This document shows, piece by piece, positions 59,530 to 64,000 of a stretch of DNA of 64,000 bases (position 1 is the first letter of the stretch; each line of letters begins with the position of its first letter). Both the position numbers and the translations under genes were made by a program. The DNA is from Shimazuella alba (GTDB taxonomy: Bacteria > Bacillota > Bacilli > Thermoactinomycetales > Thermoactinomycetaceae), in the NCBI RefSeq assembly GCF_009831235.1, contig NZ_WUUL01000014.1, forward strand, positions 31,051 through 95,050, read 5' to 3'. Below the pieces are notes generated by a model, which saw only the letters and a program-made list of their open reading frames with translations, was not told the DNA's origin and searched no databases.

Positions 59530-60132
59530 TTGATGGATAATTCTGTAGAAATACCAAAAGCTGCAGTAATGAGTGCAGCAAACGGTGTGATGTTTATGAC
59601 ATTTTTCGGGGCACTTTGGGCTTCCATTGGAGTGATAGGCTCTCATGGATTAGGCGCTCCATGGTTCCTTGTTTTCTCTGGTATTGTGACTTTAGTACTA
59701 CTGTTTGGATCGATAACTCTATTCGCTAGAGCCAAGAAGTTTACCAATTCTTCTACGCAAGAAGACAGTGCACATTGGAAAATGGTTAATCGAAAATTTA
59801 TGTTGATCTTTGGGTTAGAGGGTGTTGCAATCGCAATTGCAAGTGTTATTTGTAACGTAACAAATCACTTTGAACTATTTTTTCCTATCATGGCTATCAT
59901 TGTCGGAGTTCATTTCTTTCCTCTTGCGCGATTGTTTAGAGTGAATTCGCACCATGTGACTGGAGCTATTCTTTGTGTTTTGGGTATTATTACTTTTTTC
60001 TTGCCTATGGGTGCTACAGTAGCTGGCGTTTCTATTATTTTAACTTCTGTATTTATCGGATTTGCTTCCGCGTTAACATTATGGGCAAATGGGCTATCTA
60101 TATGGATTACCACTCTTAAAAAAATCAGATAA
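59530..60132 (+). CDS. Six-helix membrane protein of unknown function (DUF7010-like?)
   Basis: The 200-residue product has about six membrane helices (VMFMTFFGALWASIGVIGSHG, FLVFSGIVTLVLLFGSITLF, FMLIFGLEGVAIAIASVICN, ITFFLPMGATVAGVSIIL) and short charged ends. The layout resembles hypothetical proteins grouped as DUF7010, recalled with limited certainty. TTG 59530 is 9 bases from AAGGAG; the next codon but one is ATG 59533. Confidence 0.6.
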   Translation: MMDNSVEIPKAAVMSAANGVMFMTFFGALWASIGVIGSHGLGAPWFLVFSGIVTLVLLFGSITLFARAKKFTNSSTQEDSAHWKMVNRKFMLIFGLEGVAIAIASVICNVTNHFELFFPIMAIIVGVHFFPLARLFRVNSHHVTGAILCVLGIITFFLPMGATVAGVSIILTSVFIGFASALTLWANGLSIWITTLKKIR

Positions 60133-60166
60133 AAAAGGAGAGAGATGTTACATTCGCTCCTTTTTT
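60131..60166 (+). terminator. Terminator of the six-helix membrane protein gene
   Basis: AAAAAAGGAG pairs imperfectly with CTCCTTTTTT across a 16-nt loop at the stop codon, with T-rich tail. Confidence 0.65.
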
Positions 60167-60168
60167 AG

Positions 60169-60294
60169 TTATTTCATTTTATCTATATCTTGAAAAAATG
60201 TTATCACATCGTCCATCCAAACTTCTGAGATTTCTAATACTGCATAATGCCCACCTCGATCATAATCAGTCCAGCATACAATATTATATATTTG
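60169..60294 (-). pseudogene. C-terminal remnant of an epoxide hydrolase gene
   Basis: The minus strand reads NIVCWTDYDRGGHYAVLEIS, then EVWMDDVITFFQDIDKMK and a stop at 60169. The motif D-RGGH(F/Y)A--E with the catalytic His is the typical C-terminus of epoxide-hydrolase-type alpha/beta hydrolases. The frame breaks off at about 60294, exactly where an IS605-derived element starts. No N-terminal part is seen on the other side. Confidence 0.75.
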
Positions 60295-60583
60295 TGAGCG
60301 GGAAAACCCCGAGCTTCAGCGATGGGGATGAAAGCGAACGTCAGGAAAGGGAGGGGTTGTTTTTTACCCCTCTCAAAAGCCTGACATTTTTTGAAAAAAG
60401 ATCTATACAAACACCTATTCGCATGGTAATGCTCACCATGAGCAGGCGATAACCAAGCTGCTTATATGATTGATGGAACATCTAAACCGTGGGGCTTACG
60501 GGGTTAGTTTGGTAATGAAGTGGTCTGAAACTACCGTCCCAAGAATCCCCCGCATTTATGCGTGGGGAGTGGTCAAGGGATAA
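60295..60583 (+). mobile_element. tnpB-less IS200/IS605-derived element
   Basis: At its right end (60480-60580) the DNA aligns base by base with the right end of the TnpB element at 52.8 kb: ACCGTGGGGCTTACGG, TTTGGTAA and CCCAAGAATCCCCCGCATTT, then the hairpin and GGGGAGTGGTCAA. At its left (60300-60345) is a hairpin-like CCCCGAGCTTCAGCGATGGGG followed by ATGAAAGCGAACG, typical of left ends in this group. The roughly 130 bases between them have no tnpA or tnpB. It could be a MITE or a free guide-RNA unit. Confidence 0.7.
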
Positions 60584-60645
60584 TTCTCCATACTTTCGAA
60601 TGGGATTGTTTGTTAAATTCACAAATATTATCTTTTCATAAGGAG

Positions 60646-60689
60646 AAAAAAAGTGAAACCAGCCTTTGACATAGCTGACTTCACTTTTT
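60646..60689 (-). terminator. Terminator of the 60690-60932 gene
   Basis: AAAAAGTGAA pairs with TTCACTTTTT, with further partial pairing inside, just beyond the minus-strand stop. Confidence 0.65.
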
Positions 60690-60932
60690 CTACTTATTCT
60701 CATCGCTAATTTTCCAAGGTTTTCTCCCTTGCCATTCCTCTGGGAAAAATATCTTACCATCACGGATTTCTAAGACGACTATTTCCGAAAGTCTATCTAT
60801 AATAACTACTCGTGGATAGGTCAAACGGTGTATATTGGCATACTGAAATACTTCAGATTCTACCTCCAAATCAACTTGGTGTTCCCGTTCGCCATCTTCT
60901 GTAAAACAGTACCCTGTAAAGATAACCATCAC
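60690..60932 (-). CDS. 80-residue protein of unknown function
   Basis: The product reads VIFTGYCFTEDGEREHQVDLEVESEVF ... YPRVVIIDRLSEIVVLEIRDGKIFFPEEWQ and looks like a small beta-rich soluble protein. GGGGTG is fused to the start region, so either GTG 60932 or the ATG after it is used. A terminator follows. The next gene upstream, 60977-62080, has the same direction and ends 44 bases away, so they may be an operon. Confidence 0.6.
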   Translation of the reverse strand: MMVIFTGYCFTEDGEREHQVDLEVESEVFQYANIHRLTYPRVVIIDRLSEIVVLEIRDGKIFFPEEWQGRKPWKISDENK

Positions 60933-60976
60933 CCCTATTTAAAATGGTATTGTAGAGTGTAAAGGAAGCAAATTTG

Positions 60977-62080
60977 TTAACCAATATGTGATTGAATCTG
61001 TTTGATCTGTTCTTCAACCTGCTCGATAGATAATACTTCTAATACTTCTAATTTAGGTTTTAATGCTTCGTGCACAGGTGTGCAAAAAGTAATATCCCAA
61101 GATCGACCTCCTAAACTATTTTTACCTAACAGAACAATAGGAACACCATTTAATTTTGGAACATGATAGAGTGTACCTTCCCCAAACAACCAATTTGCAG
61201 GAGGAACTGCTTGCAATAGATTTCCTTTCTCGTCTAATGACCCATAATCATAAAACCCAAAAAGTGCGTGGTCGTGAATCTGTTCATCCAACCCTGAAAT
61301 ATTTACCCCCTTTGCAAGTTGAATAGCCTTTTCATTTCGTTTCAGATGGGCAAAGTCTGCAAGTGATCCAAATTGATTTACGTATTGGTCTTGCAGCAAA
61401 GTGAAGAAGTGGAAGTTATTTTGGATCATTTCTGCCCGTAAGCGAAGTCCGGTTTTACTCTCAGGGTGCAGCGCGATCAATTCGAAATCATCTACACTAT
61501 AAATGACTTGTTTTAAGTAATAGAGATTGTCTATATCATCTTCCAAGTGAACTACTTGAGTGATGAATGGACCGTTTTGTCGTAGCTGTATTCTTGCTTC
61601 TTTCACACGGCATATGGAAGTCATCGTCGCTAATACAACATAAGGGGCAGTTATCCAACTTTTGACTGCGTCAGCGTCGCAGGCAAAGAGAAGATCGACA
61701 TCTTTCAAGCTGAGTTTATCTGTATCTATTCTTTCTTGTTTTGCATGTGAAAAAAAAGATTCTACCGCGGTTAGATGATTTTCCAATTGCTTTACAATGG
61801 TATCTGCGATTATTTTTGGATTTCCACCGAACTCAATGAGTGTACCACTTATGAGACAAGCCAATCCTTTTTTATAAACATCTAATTCAGAAGGTAGGGT
61901 AGTGGCGATATTAGATAGTAGCTCGTCCAGTTTATCTCGATTTTCTACTGCGAAGCGTAATAAATTTTCGATAGCAGGTTCTTGAAAGGCAGTTTGATCT
62001 GTTTTGAGATCACGACTGCTAGTAATTGGGGTATGTAAGTATTGAACAAAATCTTGTATAAGCCTTTGTGTTTCCGTCAT
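60977..62080 (-). CDS. 367-residue protein of unknown function
   Basis: The product starts MTETQRLIQDFVQYLHTPI and is mostly helical in its first 120 residues. The later part is mixed (LKDVDLLFACDADAVKSW, GFYDYGSLDEKGNLLQAVPPANWLFG, GGRSWDITFCTPVHEALKP). No signal peptide, membrane segment or known motif is visible. The even codon use and full length suggest an intact gene. I do not recognise the family. Confidence 0.6.
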   Translation of the reverse strand: MTETQRLIQDFVQYLHTPITSSRDLKTDQTAFQEPAIENLLRFAVENRDKLDELLSNIATTLPSELDVYKKGLACLISGTLIEFGGNPKIIADTIVKQLENHLTAVESFFSHAKQERIDTDKLSLKDVDLLFACDADAVKSWITAPYVVLATMTSICRVKEARIQLRQNGPFITQVVHLEDDIDNLYYLKQVIYSVDDFELIALHPESKTGLRLRAEMIQNNFHFFTLLQDQYVNQFGSLADFAHLKRNEKAIQLAKGVNISGLDEQIHDHALFGFYDYGSLDEKGNLLQAVPPANWLFGEGTLYHVPKLNGVPIVLLGKNSLGGRSWDITFCTPVHEALKPKLEVLEVLSIEQVEEQIKQIQSHIG

Positions 62081-62189
62081 GGATGCACACTCCTAGATGT
62101 AGATAACATGTATAAAGCTGTTACTGTTTGTTTCTTTTGCAAAGTTTGTCGGTTCTTAACTAGTTAAGCAAGACATAAACTATTTTTTA

Positions 62190-62336
62190 TCATAGATGTT
62201 TTTTAACTGGCTCATAGATTTTATCATAAAGTGAAGTGATAATTTCATTGTTGGATAAGTCATTCTCTACATGAATGATGAATTGTTTAAAATCAGTGTT
62301 TTCTTTACATAGTTTATTGATTGTTTCCAGTCTATT
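62190..62336 (-). pseudogene. 3' remnant of an unknown gene
   Basis: A 48-codon open stretch without a start reads NRLETINKLCKENTDFKQFIIHVEN, then DLSNNEIITSLYDKIYEPVKKHL and a stop. It has good coding character but is preceded by a stop codon and no ribosome-binding site. The rest of the 62081-62485 interval shows no gene. Confidence 0.4.
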
Positions 62337-62485
62337 TCAAAGGCTGCTTTGTATTTTAAAGATATGTATGTCTAAATAGTTTGGAATCTTTTTATGGATA
62401 AACTAATGGGGTGTGGTACAGATTCGCACATAAGATGTCACACCCTTACATAAGGAAGAAAACAGACGATTTTCCGGATTTCACC

Positions 62486-63082
62486 CTACTTCTGTTTCTC
62501 ACCAACCAACCCATAAAAAAACAGTTCCATCAACTGATCCATACTCCTCATTATTCTCCCTTGATCCGTTGTTTCCCAATACCGCCCCAGCTCATTTTTG
62601 TACATGGTGAGGTACATCATGATCACATCTTCTGTAAGATCTCTACGAATGTAACCTTCTTGTTTTCCAAGCGCGACAAACTTTATAAAAAATTGCATGA
62701 CTTTCTGCTCGTTATACTCCTCGATCATTTGCATCAATCCCCCTACCTCAGAGAATGGGGATTTTTGAAAGTTATCCGATAAAACTTTTAAATTTTTGGC
62801 TTCAAGAATTATAATTTCCTTCGTCTTTTCTGAAAAGGGATATTCTGAATCTAGAATTTTCTCATATTGCTCCAACTGTTTGTCCATCCAATTCATAAGC
62901 ATGTCGGCATAGAGCTGTTCTTTTGTTCCAAAGTAGTTATAAATGGTAGCGGGAGAAACCTTCGCATTTTGAGCAATTTCATTCACGCTTACCCTCTGAA
63001 AACCATATTTGGAGAACAATTCAAATGAGGAGTTGTATATCTGCTGAATTTTGTTCTGTTTTCGACGTTCGAATCCGTTCAA
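62486..63082 (-). CDS. TetR-family regulator
   Basis: The product of about 198 residues has a basic start (NGFERRKQNKIQQIYNSS), the helix-turn-helix VSVNEIAQNAKVSPATIYNYFGTKEQLYADM and a ligand domain. GAGGTG points to TTG 63082 (spacing 6), so the frame's first ten codons are excluded. It is divergent from the decayed membrane protein gene at 63270, the likely former target. Confidence 0.85.
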   Translation of the reverse strand: MNGFERRKQNKIQQIYNSSFELFSKYGFQRVSVNEIAQNAKVSPATIYNYFGTKEQLYADMLMNWMDKQLEQYEKILDSEYPFSEKTKEIIILEAKNLKVLSDNFQKSPFSEVGGLMQMIEEYNEQKVMQFFIKFVALGKQEGYIRRDLTEDVIMMYLTMYKNELGRYWETTDQGRIMRSMDQLMELFFYGLVGEKQK

Positions 63083-63269
63083 ATTCTTCACCTCATTTGT
63101 AGTGTATCTCAAGTTATAGAGTGATTCAATAAAAGTGATACAAATCTATTGAGATTCCATTTGATATAGTTATAATAATTTTGTAATGAAATAGTACATC
63201 TCATACATAACTTTATTGTTCAAAGTGTTGTTCGCAAACATTAACTTTTGATAGGAGGAGTGTGCTTAC

Positions 63270-63831
63270 ATGAAGCAAATTAAGATTCCTTCATTTTTGC
63301 ATGAGTGTTCGGCGAAAAGCAGAGTATAGGGTCTATTTTGACTATCCTGCTTTTCGGTGGATTGCTGACCGTTGCTTTATATTTGATGTTCCCTGAGCTC
63401 ACAGACAACTTGCCGATTTGGCGCAGCACCTTGGCATTATTATTGATTTTCGATATTTTTTGTTGGATGCATAGCTAATTTTACAGCTCCAACCAGCAAC
63501 TTTTATGCAGTACGCAAAACAAATCGAATCGTATTCATCACTGTACATTTTCATATCGTACTTGTTGCGTTACTCTTACATACTTATTTGGTATTCAATT
63601 GGTATTTGGGCATATACGATGGTAGGTGCATTTATCATGAATGCTTTGATCGGGAATCATTCACAACGATTTATTGCAGGTTTGCTCCTATCGGTTGGTC
63701 TTGGTTGGATACCCATGCTACCAAATATACAGCCTTATATGCTTATTACCTGTCTATTATTTATGCTTAAAGTGTTATTTAGCTTTTCCGTTGATCATTA
63801 TGGTAAAGCAAGCAACAACACAGGTGAATAA
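63270..63831 (+). pseudogene. Membrane protein gene broken by several frameshifts
   Basis: A strong site (AGGAGG) precedes ATG 63270 (MKQIKIPSFLHE). Coherent membrane-protein text then continues in three different frames: FGEKQSIGSILTILLFGGLL... (63308 on), IANFTAPTSNFYAVRKTNRI... (about 63470 on) and WAYTMVGAFIMNALIGNHSQ... (about 63605 to the stop at 63831). Joined, they give about 185 residues with five or six helices. With at least three frame changes it is decayed. The family is not certain; an ABC-type export permease is a guess. Confidence 0.6.
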
Positions 63832-63886
63832 GTATGAGTGCTCCGGATCGAATATCCATGCTAATAAAAAAAGGGAGGACTTTACC

Positions 63887-64000
63887 ATCAAGAAGATTAT
63901 TGTACCTCCAAACGAATGGAGCAACGAAAAAGATAATTCTTCGTTTATATTAGAGTTAGAAATTCCTATAAACTTAGAAAGTGAAAAAAACGAGGGATAA
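63887..64000 (+). CDS. 37-residue protein with a possible AUC start
   Basis: AAGGGAGG (63871-63878) is 8 bases ahead of ATC 63887, from which the frame reads (M)KKIIVPPNEWSNEKDNSSFIL ... ESEKNEG to the stop at the window's last base. No ATG, GTG or TTG fits the site in this frame. The protein is small and acidic; no family is recognised. Confidence 0.45.
   Translation: MKKIIVPPNEWSNEKDNSSFILELEIPINLESEKNEG

Noticed and set aside
58106..60132. P450, membrane protein and epoxide hydrolase remnant as a biosynthetic cluster
   Set aside because: Orientation and terminators separate them and no scaffold-forming enzyme is present.
60482..60763. Minus-strand 93-codon frame across the IS-derived right end
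   Set aside because: It runs through the mobile element's hairpin and a terminator, and has no start signals.
1..64000. tRNA or rRNA genes, toxin-antitoxin pairs and CRISPR-Cas
   Set aside because: None was found on reading both strands; the adjacent small genes did not show paired toxin-antitoxin features.

Overview
The window comes from an endospore-forming, low-GC member of the Bacillota. It carries sspI, a SleB-type cortex-lytic enzyme and a T-box-controlled pheST operon. The backbone genes follow the order known from Bacillus: M42 peptidase, sspI, SpoU methyltransferase, pheS, pheT, zapA, mutS2, lcfA, fadR, etfB, etfA, trxA, uvrC, lysC. A Thermoactinomycetaceae-like lineage is my guess; no marker gene here proves it.

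This backbone is opened by accessory DNA in several places. In Bacillus, cvpA and polX lie between zapA and mutS2, and fadB lies between fadR and etfB; none of the three is seen here. Layout: 0-7.2 kb is backbone (M42 peptidase to zapA). 7.3-12.7 kb holds two Rpn-family nuclease genes (one truncated), sleB and a cluster of foreign-looking short genes. 12.8-17.9 kb has mutS2, an aromatic acid exporter and an M2-type peptidase. 18-24.9 kb has a self-regulating TetR gene with DoxX, ubiX, an RNA m5C methyltransferase and a nucleobase permease, with more short foreign-looking genes between them. 25-42.4 kb has fatty-acid oxidation genes (lcfA, fadR-etfBA), a heterodimeric ABC exporter, an ankyrin protein, tandem thioredoxins and uvrC. 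42.4-64 kb is mostly accessory: regulators, a phytoene-desaturase-like oxidoreductase, azoR, sodA beside a SufR-like regulator, lysC under a lysine riboswitch, an IS200/IS605-type tnpB element, a lipase, Mn catalase, P450, an MBL hydrolase and several frameshifted genes.

The strongest unexplained signal is a dispersed set of about eleven small modules between 9.7 and 39.0 kb. Each is a short gene of unknown function with higher GC and AAG/CAG/GAG-rich codons, placed between host genes and usually followed closely by a long inverted-repeat hairpin. Several also have a recognisable promoter. At least two are related to each other, and some are decayed. They look like independently transcribed cargo genes of phage or other mobile origin.

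Other points of interest are a TnpB element whose right end touches the lysC stop codon, and a tnpB-less relative at 60.3-60.6 kb that abuts a truncated epoxide-hydrolase gene. Four genes have a good ribosome-binding site that points to AUU, AUA or AUC rather than AUG. All assignments rest on reading the sequence and on recalled family features; no database search was run.
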